From Bombardia bombarda (Eukaryota; Ascomycota; Sordariomycetes; Sordariales; Lasiosphaeriaceae): a stretch of DNA of 64,000 nucleotides. The notes beneath the pieces were generated by a model. It saw only the letters and a list, made by a program, of their open reading frames with translations, did not search any database and was not told the DNA's origin. The DNA lies in assembly GCA_030512295.1 (NCBI GenBank), contig JAULSR010000002.1:6820001-6884000 (forward strand), read 5' to 3'. The position numbers and the translations under genes are program-made. This document shows positions 32,635 to 44,003 of this stretch, piece after piece. How positions within the stretch are numbered: position 1 is the stretch's first letter; every line of letters begins with the position of its first letter.

Positions 32635-35094
32635 GGTGCCGCCTGGATAACGGCGTGTCCCCACTCGATTTGGTATTCCACCTCCCCGTTGTCCTCTGTT
32701 TTGCGGCTCACTCCTATCGGAATGGCAGTGATGTTTTGGATATGGTGTGGGTGGTCACGTGGATGAAGTGGGCGGGCGGGCGGCAGTGTTCTCAGATGGC
32801 CTTGAGCTCTTGGTTTCGCTTCGTTTCGTTTCGTTCCGTATGTGGATGCAGATCGGGTGGCAACCATTAGACTCATAGAGCTCAACCACCAATAGTGAGT
32901 GGGTGGTGCCTGAGACCGGAGGCCGAACACGATGGAGGGCAAGGAGGCTGGTCAGATTTTCACTGGCCTTCAATCTTGTCTCATATCAAACTTCTTTGGC
33001 AGGTCGCCATAGGTTGGTGATAGATGAACGGTGGTGCACATAAACCCACCAACGCCGATAACGGTTTCGATGCAAGCAAGAAGGCGAAGGCTGGAACACT
33101 GGAGCAGGACTGCACCCTGAACTGCACCCTGAAGAAAGTGGGGAAGGCCAAGCAACCGCACTAACGTTTGGATCTGATAACGACTGATGTGGAACACACC
33201 TCCACTTTCTCTCAATCTCCCTTAGCCACTCGCATCACTCTTCCTGCTGCCGTTTGCCGGGCTGGCGACATGTTACCATGACCCTGATTGAACATGAACA
33301 GCTTCTAGGTGATTGTGTGCTTATTAGGTACTTTGGGTCATAGAGGAACGCGGTTATATACGTACTATAGTATGTACCACAATGCAAAGCACTGCCTTGG
33401 ACGAAGACATGACAATCCAAAACCGCGTGAGACAGGGCGGGCGGGACGACGTTTCTCTCTGGACAAAAAACACGTCGATCCCCGACAATATTAAGGACAA
33501 TTCACCCATCAACCCCCCTTGTGCCGCACGCGCGGATGATGGAACAAAGCGGTCTCTGCTATTGTCGGGTGAATGACCTCGCCTGACACAGCCTGCCTCC
33601 TCCCCTCTTGTCATCTCTCAACAGTGGCATATTGTTGAAAGTACTCTAGTGTTCGAATAACAGATTTGCGCAAGTCACAAGATGTGGTGATATGACACCG
33701 GCGTCTAAGCGCCATCAAGTGATGATTACAATAAGCAGCAAGCCCGTAATACACAGCGAACATCGCGAGTCTGTGACACGGGGGCCCCGACACAGGTGGG
33801 TGGAGGTTAGGTGCTGGGGTTGGCATCTCGCACCTAACCAGGACCTGTCCGAACTTGCAGATATGGCTGTGCTTTGACTTGGATGCTATACTATACTTGA
33901 GCCTCTTGGACACAAGACTGACGCTACGGCACATCGGTCACCGTGAAGAGTTGTGATCGTGACAGCGGCCGCCAGCCTGACAGATGAGGAACGAACCAAT
34001 GGTTTTGTTCATGCCTGCCATGCAAAAAATAATGGCCAAAGCGGTGAGCTGTGTTTTCGATTCAAATTTTCTGGAGGAACGGTGACGATATGCAATTAAT
34101 TACGTAGACATGCAGGCGCAGCGCTACCAATAGTTTGGATCGACGTCTTATCAGAGAAGTGTTGTAAAAATCAGTTGACGGATCTGGATTGAGAATAGGG
34201 GAAAGAGACCCTGGAACACCCCTGCCTGCCCCAGTGGCCATGGCTCATGGCAGTTGGCGGTTGGGTCGATGTAAAGAAGAATGGGGCGTGGTGGGGAACG
34301 TTTCTGTTAGCGTGTGGCCCGTGTCGTCGTCCCATCAATTCGAAATTCTTTTTTCTACTCGGAGTCGCCCCGTTGAGTCGAAGCCGAGCACCTACCTCGA
34401 CAGTTGACAGCCCAAAGAGCAAACTCCCTTTCTGCCTACCTACCTAGGTACCTACTTGTTGCTCTGCCTCGGGAAACACCAAATCTCTCTCTATTCAACA
34501 TCAGCTGCAGACGTGTCTCCCATTATCTGCTATCGAGAAGGAGGAAAATAATTGTCCTTTTTGTGGCTGTCTTGACTGCCCCATCGCCCCATCTATCGCC
34601 CCATCCATCGCTCAGGTCAGAGGTTGCTCCGCAGCGCCAGCTGATAGCCCCAACACTGCTGGGAGCGCGCCGCGACACACACCTCCAGTTCAGCCATTTC
34701 CATTTCCACTTCCATGCACTGTGCATGGGACCGGCACTAAAGGTTTCCAAACCAGGAAATCTCCGGGCTCACGTCTCCCACCCCCATACATACATAGGTA
34801 CCCACCACTACCAGGTTACCAAACAGAGTTTGCGTGACAGCTTCGAGGCGCGCCGCTGTGTCGGACAAGCAGCGTCATTTGAAGCACAGCAAAGTCTAAG
34901 CTACTTGCTTGCCTACCCCAGCGGCAGTTATAGCTCCCGGCGACACAAGCTGCGAAAGAGTTCCTCGGTACGTCCTTCTCCAATGTCTCATTCGATGCGC
35001 CACAGCGGTGGAAAAAAACGCTGAAGACCAGCTGCATTCACCCGTCTTGCCATCGCATCTGACGTCCTCTCCCCCCCCCCCCCCCCCCCACAAC
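32635..35094. other. Long intergenic, 5' side of HMG-CoA reductase
   Basis: A 2.5 kb stretch with no supported gene. The best open frame (34404-35024, 206 codons) has no motif and is probably leader DNA. A CCTACCTACCTAGGTACCTAC word is at about 34434-34457. The right end runs into the HMG-CoA reductase leader with a C19 tract. Confidence 0.5.
35071..35089. repeat. C19 homopolymer in HMG-CoA reductase leader
   Basis: Nineteen C in a row, about 190 bp upstream of the reductase ATG and immediately before an upstream ATG at 35095. Its true length may be uncertain in the assembly. Confidence 0.85.
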
Positions 35095-35250
35095 ATGGCT
35101 GCCAGCCGCGCAGTTCGAATTGAACCGCAGCGGCCTCCTTTTCTAGCCCAGCTATTCTGCTGTTACTTACATAGTGTTGCACTTCCAGATCACCACCGCC
35201 TTGTCGACCTGCCCTACATCCAATGTCTGTCGCATTCCGGTAATCAATAA
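35095..35250 (+). other. Upstream open reading frame in HMG-CoA reductase leader
   Basis: An ATG at 35095 opens a 51-codon frame ending with TAA at 35248-35250, 30 nt before the reductase ATG at 35281. A second, seven-codon frame (35223-35243, stop included) overlaps it. The peptides match nothing I recognise. If this DNA lies in the mature leader, ribosomes must reinitiate or leak past both frames. It could instead be removed as a leader intron. Confidence 0.4.
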
Positions 35251-35280
35251 CCCACTTTCAACCACCTCTCGACCGTCGTC

Positions 35281-38200
35281 ATGATCGCTTCGAGCCTTCT
35301 CCCCTCCCGATTCAGGGGGAGCAACCAGCCTCCCAGGCGGCAGCGCCTTCGTGGCTCAGTAAAAAAGTCACACCACCACTCCAGGTGCTCTCCAAGATCA
35401 CGTCTTCGCACCCGATCCACACCATTTGCATTGTCGCCTTGCTGGCAAGCACCACATACATTGGCCTGCTTGAAGACAGCTTGTTCGATGCCGCCAGAAG
35501 CGTTAGGAAGGCGGAATGGTCCTCTCTGATCGAGGGCAGCAGACGGCTTCGAGCAGGCCCGGACACGGCCTGGAAATGGCAGACACACGATGCCAACGTT
35601 GCGCTTCCCCGAAATGGGGAACACCTCGCTCTCTTGACCCTCGTCTTCCCCGAGATGCCGTCGGCCGATACCTCCATGGAATCGCCCATGTTGAACGCCG
35701 TGCCCATTCCCCAGAACCTCTCCATCACGCCCTTGCCGTCAACCTCGAACTCGTTCACGACGTACTCGCAAGACTGCGCCCTGGCCTTCTCCGTTCCATA
35801 TAACCAAGCACCCGAATTTCTCACCATCGCGCAGGAGATCCCCAACAACACTCCTCTGGGGCAGGAGGCATGGGACACGGAGAATGTGCGCGAGAAGAAG
35901 ATGTGGATCATGAAGGCCGCGCGAGTCCAGACTCGTAGCAGCCTTGTCAAATGGGCGCACAATGCCTGGGTTGAATTCACAGACCTTTTGAAGAATGCCG
36001 AGACGCTCGACATTGTCATTATGGCTCTGGGCTACATCTCCATGCACCTCACCTTTGTGTCGCTTTTCCTCTCGATGCGCCGCATGGGATCAAACTTCTG
36101 GCTTGCCACAAGTGTCATTCTTTCCTCGGTATTCTCCTTTCTCTTTGGATTGTTCGTCACCACCAAGCTTGGTGTTCCGATTTCCATGGTTCTCTTATCC
36201 GAGGGTCTGCCTTTCCTGGTTGTGACTATCGGCTTCGAAAAGAACATTGTTCTGACACGCGCTGTCCTGTCCCACGCAATTGAGCATCGCAGACCGTCGA
36301 CGAACAAGAATGCGGGCGATTCTAAGAAGGCTGGAGGCGCGAGCGTCATCCAGTCGGCCATTTTTGTTGCGATCAAGGAGAAGGGTTTCGAGATTGTCAA
36401 GGACTATGCCATCGAGGTTGGTATTCTGACTGTGGGTGCCGCGTCCGGAGTTCAAGGTGGTCTTCAACAGTTCTGCTTCCTTGCTGCGTGGATCCTATTT
36501 TTCGACTGCATTCTGCTCTTCTCCTTTTACACTGCGATTCTCTGCATCAAGCTAGAGATCAATCGCATCAAGCGCCACGTCGAGATGCGCAGGGCGCTGG
36601 AGGATGATGGTGTCAGCCATCGGGTCGCCGAGAATGTCGCTCAGAGCAACGACTGGCCGAGAGCAGACGGCAAGGACCAGCCAGGTACCACCATCTTTGG
36701 CCGCCAGATCAAGAGCACCCACATTCCCAAGTTTAAGGTTATGATGGTCTCGGGATTCTTCCTCATCAACACCCTCAACCTGTGCACCATTCCCTTCCGG
36801 AGCGCCAACTCCCTCTCCAATATCTCGTCCTGGGCGCAGGGTCTTGGTGGATTCGTTACAAGCCCACCAGTTGATCCGTTCAAGGTCGCCTCGAGCGGAC
36901 TTGACATCATCATGGAGGCGGCTCGATCCGAAGGCAGAGAGACTGTGGTAACGGTCCTCACTCCTATTCGATACGAGCTCGAATTCCCCTCTATCCACTA
37001 TGATCTGCCTCAGAAGCACCTTATTCCTGTTGAGGATAGCTTCGGCGACCTTGGCGGATACGGAGTAGGTGGTCGGATGGTTGGCGGCATCCTCAAAAGC
37101 CTAGAGGACCCGATCCTGTCCAAGTGGATTGTGGTTGCTCTGGCCCTGAGTGTTGCTCTGAACGGATATCTCTTCAACGCGGCGAGATGGGGCATTAAAG
37201 ATCCTAATGTCCCGGATCATCCTATCGACGCCAAGGAGCTGGACGAGGCCCAGAAGTTCAACGACACCGAGTCTGCAACGCTGCCCCTGGGAGAATACAT
37301 GAGGCCCCCGGCAACCCAACGAGTTCCACTCACGCCTGCCTTAACGGATGACGAAGCCGACATGCAACTCAACTATAAGCAGCAGGAATCCCAGGGTCTA
37401 GATGAGCCAGCAGTTATGCATACCAAGGAAGAGATTGAACAGATGCTCCGTGACAAGCGCGCTCATGAACTCAGCGACGAGGAGATTGTTTCACTGTCGA
37501 TGCGCGGAAAGATCCCAGGCTACGCCTTGGAAAAGACTCTGAAGGATTTCACCCGCGCCGTCAAGGTTCGCCGCACCATCATTTCTCGGACTAAAGCTAC
37601 GTCGGATTTGACCAACCTCTTGGACCGCTCCAAACTTCCCTACCAGAACTACAACTGGGCGCAGGTTCACGGAGCGTGCTGTGAAAATGTTATTGGCTAC
37701 ATGCCGATCCCCGTCGGCGTGGCCGGCCCGCTTGTGATTGACGGACAGAGCTATTTCATCCCCATGGCCACAACCGAGGGTGTCTTGGTTGCCAGCACGA
37801 GCAGAGGATGCAAGGCGATCAACTCTGGTGGCGGTGCTGTTACAGTGCTGACTGCGGACGGCATGACGCGCGGTCCTTGTGTGAGCTTTGAGACCCTGGA
37901 GAGAGCTGGTGCTGCTAAACTCTGGCTCGATTCCGAAAAGGGTCAGGGAGTGATGAAGAAGGCCTTTAACTCAACCAGTCGATTCGCTCGCCTTGAAAGC
38001 ATGAAGACGGCCATGGCAGGAACCAACCTTTACATTCGCTTCAAGACCACAACTGGCGACGCCATGGGCATGAACATGATCTCCAAGGGTGTGGAACACG
38101 CACTCAAGACCATGATGAATGAGGGCTTTGACGACATGAACGTTGTGTCGGTCAGCGGTAACTACTGCACTGATAAGAAGCCCGCAGCGATTAACTGGAT

Positions 38201-38905
38201 TGATGGACGTGGAAAGAGCGTTGTGGCCGAGGCGATTATTCCTGGGGACATTGTCAGGACCGTGCTTAAGACAGATGTCGACAGCATGGTCGAGCTCAAC
38301 ATCAACAAGAATCTGATCGGTTCTGCCATGGCAGGTTCGGTGGGTGGTTTCAATGCGCACGCCTCCAACATCGTCGCTGCTATCTTCCTAGCGACGGGCC
38401 AGGATCCGGCACAGGTAGTTGAGAGCGCCAACTGCATCACTATCATGAAGAAGTAAGTTGTTATTCTCTGTTGACTCAACAATTAGGCAGTATGACTAAC
38501 CCATCACAGTCTCCGTGGCTCGCTCCAAATCACTGTCTCCATGCCGTCTCTCGAGGTCGGTACTCTCGGGGCGGCACAATCCTCGAACCCCAAGGCGCCA
38601 TGCTTGACATGCTTGGCGTCCGTGGCCCTCACCCGACCAGCCCTGGCGAGAATGCCAGACGACTGGCACGCATCGTGGCGGCGGCAACTCTTGCCGGTGA
38701 GCTTTCGCTCTGCAGTGCTCTCGCAGCCGGCCACTTGGTCAGTGCACACATGCAGCACAACCGTTCGGCGCCTCCCACGCGAACCAGCACGCCGGCGCCC
38801 CCTGGAGCAGTGACTCCCGTGGGCCTTGCCATGAGCACCGGCGTAGAGAGAATCGCATCGAGCACTGGCCTCAGCGCCGCCGCCCTGGAACGGTCTCGTC
38901 GTTGA
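35281..38905 (+). CDS. HMG1: 3-hydroxy-3-methylglutaryl-CoA reductase, with two apparent 1-bp frameshifts
   Basis: This is the rate-limiting enzyme of the mevalonate/ergosterol pathway, an ER membrane protein that reduces HMG-CoA with NADPH. The main frame 35385-38452 holds an N-terminal helix, a sterol-sensing-type membrane region (FVSLFLSMRRMG..GLPFLVVTIGFEKN) and the catalytic domain: ENVIGYMPIPVGVAGP, TTEGVLVASTSRGCKA, DAMGMNM and VSGNYCTDKKPAAINW. An intron at 38453-38509 leads to the last exon. Two breaks occur. The ATG with the MIASSLLPSRFRG start sits one frame away from the body, switching at a G5 run (35315-35319). In the last exon the frame switches at a G4 run (38568-38571) inside the conserved VGTLGGGT motif. 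The final frame (LAAGHL..AHMQHNRS, ending 38905) contains the catalytic His region. Everything else is intact and full length, so I read the gene as functional with sequence errors. Confidence 0.9.
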
Positions 38906-40934
38906 GGCTGATGCTTAATTTTATTTCCTTTGTTCCGACCCCATCAGGCAATAGAGCAAGACTGGTATAATGTATATATGGGCAAATGTTGGAGCTGGAG
39001 GTTAGAAGAGGTGAAGAGGTGAAGAGGTTGTCCTTTGCAGGATGCCACGGGGTTAGTAGCATAGTTCATGTGTTCCGCGCTTTAAAGCTCTGTACATAGC
39101 GGATGTTGCAGATAGGTTGCACTGGAGGTGAAAGGCATGCATGAGACAAATAATGCAATACAACAATGTTACTTGTATTCGTTGAAGAACAACAGTGCGT
39201 TTTTTCCGCCTTGTTGCTCTCTTGAACAGATGGATTTCGGCTCTGTGGGCCGGATCGCCAATTGATGATCTGCAGAGAGAGGTCTGGACTCTTGGGAGGT
39301 CAGATCTCGGCCTCCGTCTCGGCTGGCGGATTGTGGGGGATGGCGGCAGGGGTGGGGTTCTCGGTCTCAAGCGTCACCATCTCCGAGACGTGACAAGTGC
39401 CACAAAGGAGAATAACCCACGTGTTGTAGGTGACTGCTGGATGGACAAAGTCACGCCTTGTTCCTTCTATGTGTGAGTGTGGTGTTTTTGCTCTTGGGGG
39501 GGGGGGGGGGGGGGGGTTTATGTGAATATGATGAGTTCTGACCTGACTGACCGAGGCAAGAAGGTTACTGTCGGAGAGGGGTACTTACATTAACTGGTAA
39601 GGAAGCTGACACTCATGCTGTTTTTTTGTGATTTGTTAGGTGCTCTTTTCGCGGTTGACAGGCAGGCCAACAGCATGTACTGTGTACATTTCTTTAGTTA
39701 CTTGCAACCTCACCATGTTTATAACCTTGAACAAACCACAGGCATCGGCACAATGTGATGGAAGCGCCGCTGCATTCGTCCTAGAACCGAGAGCCACGCT
39801 GACGGGTACATACCTTTGGTACTTATTAGCTGGTGGCAAAGGGTCATTCAGCATGCAGACTAGGTACCTACCTAACTCCGTCAGAATTCGCCCGAGAACG
39901 GACCGGGAGCTAAAGACCGGCGATTTGTCAGTCGGGCATGTAGTTCTACACACCTGCGTTGCGAAGGGTTTCAATTTGCTTTTTTTTTTTTTTTTACATA
40001 AAAATGGAAAAGAAAAGAACAACGATGGCAATGAGTCAGATAATGCATGAAAGTGCATGGGCGGGGAATGAAGACATATTTGTCAACAGCAACTCAGCGG
40101 CGGCTGAGGAGCGACACACACACACGCATACACACCCTTCTTTCTCCCTCAAGCTGCCCTCTCCTCTGTAACGAGTCTTGGTAAGCACTGCTGGAAATGC
40201 TGCCGTCGTAGCCGTCTTGATGCCCAGGTCCCAGGATGGGTAACCGCTTGGAGGCAGCACGGCCGGCAGTAGGGCGCGCCCTAGTGTCAAGTCAGGTCGC
40301 AAAAATCGGGCATTCGCCTCGTTTCTACGATTTACCTCCGAGCTTAGGTACGTGCTAAATTATTGTTTCCAGCGGCGTTGCTTTCCTTTCGCCTTTTGTT
40401 TGCGTGGTGCCGTCATTGAGCACCGGGCGGCAGCGGGCGGGCGTTTTACCTATATGTCGGTACTTTTTTTGCCTCTGCATGCATGCACACTCAACGCGCC
40501 CATGACTTTGTCCTCATTCTTGGTCAAACCTTTTTTTTCTTCCTCCTTTTGCTTATGCCCAAGCTGCTTGGTATTATCAGCAACGTCAATCGTGAAACAC
40601 CTGTAACCAACGGCCAATGCTGCATTGCATTATTGTCTTCTGCGGCCTGCAAGTGTAATTTTTTTTCCCTTAAGCGTGCTGGACGAGATTACCGTCTCCC
40701 CCTCTCACTCTGATATCTGAGCTCGAGATTCTGTCGACTTTGTCAAGCTGCGATCGCATTCATCCTCCAACACAAACAGTCGCATCAGTTTCTGAAGCCT
40801 GGCTGTCTGGTGCAGCTTGCACATACGCTGCCGGTACCTACCGGTTGCACATAACAGTTGTGTGACGGTTCTTAGGGCCGTTATCTAGTTCCCGGCGTCA
40901 TAACACCTTCTGCGTTCTCAGCCCTCCTCCAATC
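38906..40934. other. Intergenic, 2.0 kb, with G21 and T16 runs
   Basis: No supported gene. It holds a G21 homopolymer (39496-39516), a T16 run (39980-39995), a short CA dinucleotide stretch near 40115-40135, and a CTAGGTACCTACCTA word at about 39859-39876. The right end is the upstream region of the MFS pump. Confidence 0.5.
39496..39516. repeat. G21 homopolymer
   Basis: Twenty-one consecutive G, about 590 bp downstream of the reductase gene. Together with the C19 run it brackets that gene. Confidence 0.85.
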
Positions 40935-42901
40935 ATGGAAACAGCCGCTGAAGTTGAAGCCAGACCTGTGCTACAGCAGCGGGCTGACCCGCGTTACTCA
41001 ACACCCAGCCATGGCTCGATAGAGAAGCCGCCAATATCTCCGCCCGAAACTCCGGCGGCGCAGCAAGAGCCACAGCCTCAACAGCCCGAGTCCCAGCCCC
41101 AGTCTCCGTCCCAGTCACCGGAAGAGACACGGACCAAGGCCGAGACGGCGCTCGTTATCCTAGCCCTCGCCAGCGCCCTTTTCCTGTCGGCGCTCGATGT
41201 TACCATCGTGACGGTGGCTATTCCGACCATTGCACAAGAGTTCAACAGCACCGCCGGTTACACATGGATCGGCTCCGCCTACTTATTGGCCAACGCCGCC
41301 GCCGCCCCCATGTGGGGTAAGATATCCGACATCTGGGGAAGGAAGCCGGTAATTATATTTGCCGTAGGCGTCTTTTGGGTCGGCTCGCTGCTGTGCGCCG
41401 TGAGCAGGAACATGGGAATGTTGATTGGCTCCCGGGCGATTCAGGGTGTCGGAGGTGGCGGCATCATCATCTTGGTTTATATCTGCATCAGTGACTTGTT
41501 TTCGATGCGCCGACGAGGTACGTTTTGCTCTCGGGGTTCAAAAGAGTCTGAAGAGAACCGTGTGGCTAATGGATATTGCTCTCTGTAGGAGTCTACTTCG
41601 GTGTCATGGGCATGGTCTGGGCTCTTGCCAGCGCTGTGGGACCTGTCTTAGGAGGTGTATTTACGAGCCAGGTGACGTGGAGGTGGTGCTTTTACGTCAA
41701 CTTGCCCATCTCAGGTGTTGGCATGGCCATCTTGGCCTTTGTGCTCAAGCTGCACAATCCACGGACCCCGATGCGCCAGGGCCTTGCCGCGGTGGACTGG
41801 CTTGGTTCATTGACCATTGTTGGCGCGACACTGATGGTCTTGCTTGGACTGGAGCTGGGAGGCGTTTCGAGGCCCTGGAACTCGCCGACGGTCATTTGCC
41901 TGCTCGTTTTTGGTGTCTTGACTGTTGGCCTCTTCGTCGTTATCGAGTGGAAGGTGGCCAAGTACCCCGTAATCCCGATGCGCCTCTTTAAGAACCGCTC
42001 GAATCTAGCGGCCCTGGGAGTAAATGCCTTCCATGGCATCGTCTTCATCTCGGGCAGCTACTACCTTCCACTCTACTTCCAGGCTGTGCTCGGCGCCTCG
42101 CCACTTATGTCGGGCGTCTACGTGCTCCCTTATGCGCTCTCGCTGTCGTTCACATCGGCCGCCACTGGGGTCCTGATCAAGAAGACAGGTAAATATCTAC
42201 CGTGCATCATCTTTGGCACAACCGTCATGACCTTGGGATTTGGCCTTTTCATCGACCTCGAGCCACGGGCCAACTGGACCAAGATTATCCTCTTTCAACT
42301 TGTCGCCGGTCTCGGCGTTGGACCAAACTTCCAGGCCCCCCTTATTGCTCTTCAGACGACTGTCGCTCCGCGCGACATAGCTTCGGCCACGGGTACCAAC
42401 AGCTTTATCCGCCAACTGGCGACATCTATCTCAGTCGTCATTGGCGGGGTTGTTTTCCAGAACGGCATGGAGAAGCAAAACCCGCGGCTGGTTGCCGAGC
42501 TCGGTCCTGAAGTAGCCAACCTGCTTTCTGGGGGCAATGCGGCGTCCAACGTAGGCATCGTTGCATCGCTGCCGGGTACGCAGGGCGATATTGCTCGCGC
42601 TGCTTACTTTGAGAGCTTGCGTACTATGTACATCATGTATGTCGCCTTTGCCGCGGCAGGTATGATCACGTCCTTCTTCATCAGCTCGAATAAGTTGAGT
42701 AAGGACCACCAGGAACACAAGACTGGGTTGGATGCAATGAAGAAGGCCAGGGAGGAGTCGTCGGCTGAAGGGAGCAGAGACACCACGACAAGCGACGAAG
42801 AAAAGGTGGGTAGGGTGTTTGAGAGCCGCAGGACTGGCGATGAGGAAGCGCCGAAAGAAAAGGGTCGGACTCGGAAGAAGCTTGGATTCTTGTTTGAGTA
42901 G
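40935..42901 (+). CDS. MFS efflux pump, DHA2 (14-helix) type
   Basis: Two exons, 40935-41517 and 41589-42901; 631 aa. The N-terminal 70 residues are cytosolic and Gln/Pro/Ser-rich. Helix 1 carries LDVTIVTVAIPTIAQEF (motif D1), followed by GKISDIWGRKPV (motif A). The antiporter motif C is GPVLGGVFTSQVTWRWCFYVNLP, whose WRWxFYxNLP end is typical of 14-helix drug:H+ antiporters such as aflatoxin-cluster or toxin self-protection pumps. The intron splits the RRRG/VYFGVMGM segment in frame. The C-terminal 90 residues are charged and cytosolic. The natural substrate is unknown. No intact biosynthetic gene is adjacent. Confidence 0.9.
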
Positions 42902-43936
42902 GGGGGCACGAGGGCTGCCAGGCTGTGAGAATTAGCGTGCGGGCGTCGTGCTTGATGTTTTTGTAGTAATGATTTCAAGATGTCCATCAACATTCTCCAT
43001 TCCTTCCACGATGCATGTGAAAAGGGGGCTAGGAATTTAGCCAAAAGGCTGCAGTGCGGGGGAGCATGCCAATCCCGCGCGGCGCAGGGAGCAATTTCCG
43101 GGGTTTTCTTGTCTGTCCATTTCGAGGCCAAATGAATGGAATCCGCTGGACCGGTAGCGCGATGTGCGGACGGGATTGTTACCCACGCCTGCCAAGTCGG
43201 GAACGGGATTGCGCAGACCTTTCCTGGTCTGGATACAAAAGACTTCATCTTGGTTAGGTGAAAGATGGAAGAAACTGCCAGTGGAACCCGACCTGGCTTG
43301 TCTGGCAGCGAGTTACCTGATTTTAGTTCGCGGGTTTCGGAAGGTGGCTCGCGAGTTGCTCCTTCCATGAATTTCGAGGCTACGCGTGGGGACAGACGGC
43401 GATGCGACGCTGCCACTTCCTTCGCGTTACCGTCTCTAATCAACTTTCTCTCTTTTTCTCCCTTCCACTGTTGTGCATCGCAGAGTCTCCCTCGCCGTGG
43501 CAGTCCCGTTTCCAGATGGATGAGAATTGTCCAACTCCAGACTGCTGAGGAGGACCAACATCAGGGCCAAATACTACAGAAAGACCTGGAGGTCGGGATT
43601 TCTTTATTGTTCAGACCCAAATTCCAGACTTCGACTGGATCGGCGGCGATTCCGTTAAAGCTGCACCCCTGCCTGACGAGGGACCATCCGGAGGCTCAAT
43701 GTCCGCCTGTCCCTGCCGCCTTTTCTCATCGCCATTGATGGACACCGTTAGCCATGGAGGGGAAATAGGGCTAAAGGGGAATATTCGAATGGGCATCACG
43801 ACTCCGTACTGCATGCAATGGCGCGACTTATAAGAGCGCTGGGTCCACGATCTGAACAGTCGGTCGCCGTGAGAGAGTCGTGACTGTCCCTCCGCAGCGT
43901 CCATCATCCACTCCGACAGCCAACATCCAGCCAGTG
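42902..43936. other. Intergenic and promoter of the CE1 esterase
   Basis: No gene is supported; a long minus-strand frame here overlaps the pump's 3' end and is a shadow. The right part is the esterase promoter with two GGCTAA elements and a TATAAG at about 43829. Confidence 0.5.
43748..43774. promoter_or_regulatory. Pair of GGCTAA elements in inverted orientation (XlnR/Xyr1-type sites)
   Basis: TTAGCC at 43748-43753 and GGCTAA at 43769-43774 form an inverted pair with a 15-bp spacer, about 230 bp before the esterase ATG. GGCTAA is the core bound by the xylanase regulators XlnR (Aspergillus) and Xyr1 (Trichoderma). The match and its placement suit a hemicellulase gene, but a 6-bp word occurs by chance about once per 4 kb per strand. 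Confidence 0.45.
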
Positions 43937-43984
43937 GTCCAGCAGTCCAGCAGTCCAGCAGTCCAGCAGTCCAGCAGTCCAGCA
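43937..43984. repeat. Six tandem copies of an 8-bp unit
   Basis: The unit GTCCAGCA is repeated six times without error and ends 19 bp before the esterase ATG, so it probably lies in the 5' UTR. Copy number is likely to vary between strains. Confidence 0.9.
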
Positions 43985-44003
43985 GCCCATCCAGCCGTTC
44001 AGC

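Noticed and set aside
34404..35024. 206-codon open frame on the plus strand before HMG-CoA reductase
   Set aside because: Unstructured composition, no motif, and no splice link to the reductase; probably leader DNA.
42604..43443. 279-codon open frame on the minus strand
   Set aside because: It overlaps the MFS pump's 3' exon and runs into its downstream DNA. Composition is unlike a protein and no motif is visible.
43937..43984. Short direct repeats that could suggest a CRISPR-like array
   Set aside because: The 8-bp units are contiguous with no spacers, and the genome is eukaryotic; it is a microsatellite.
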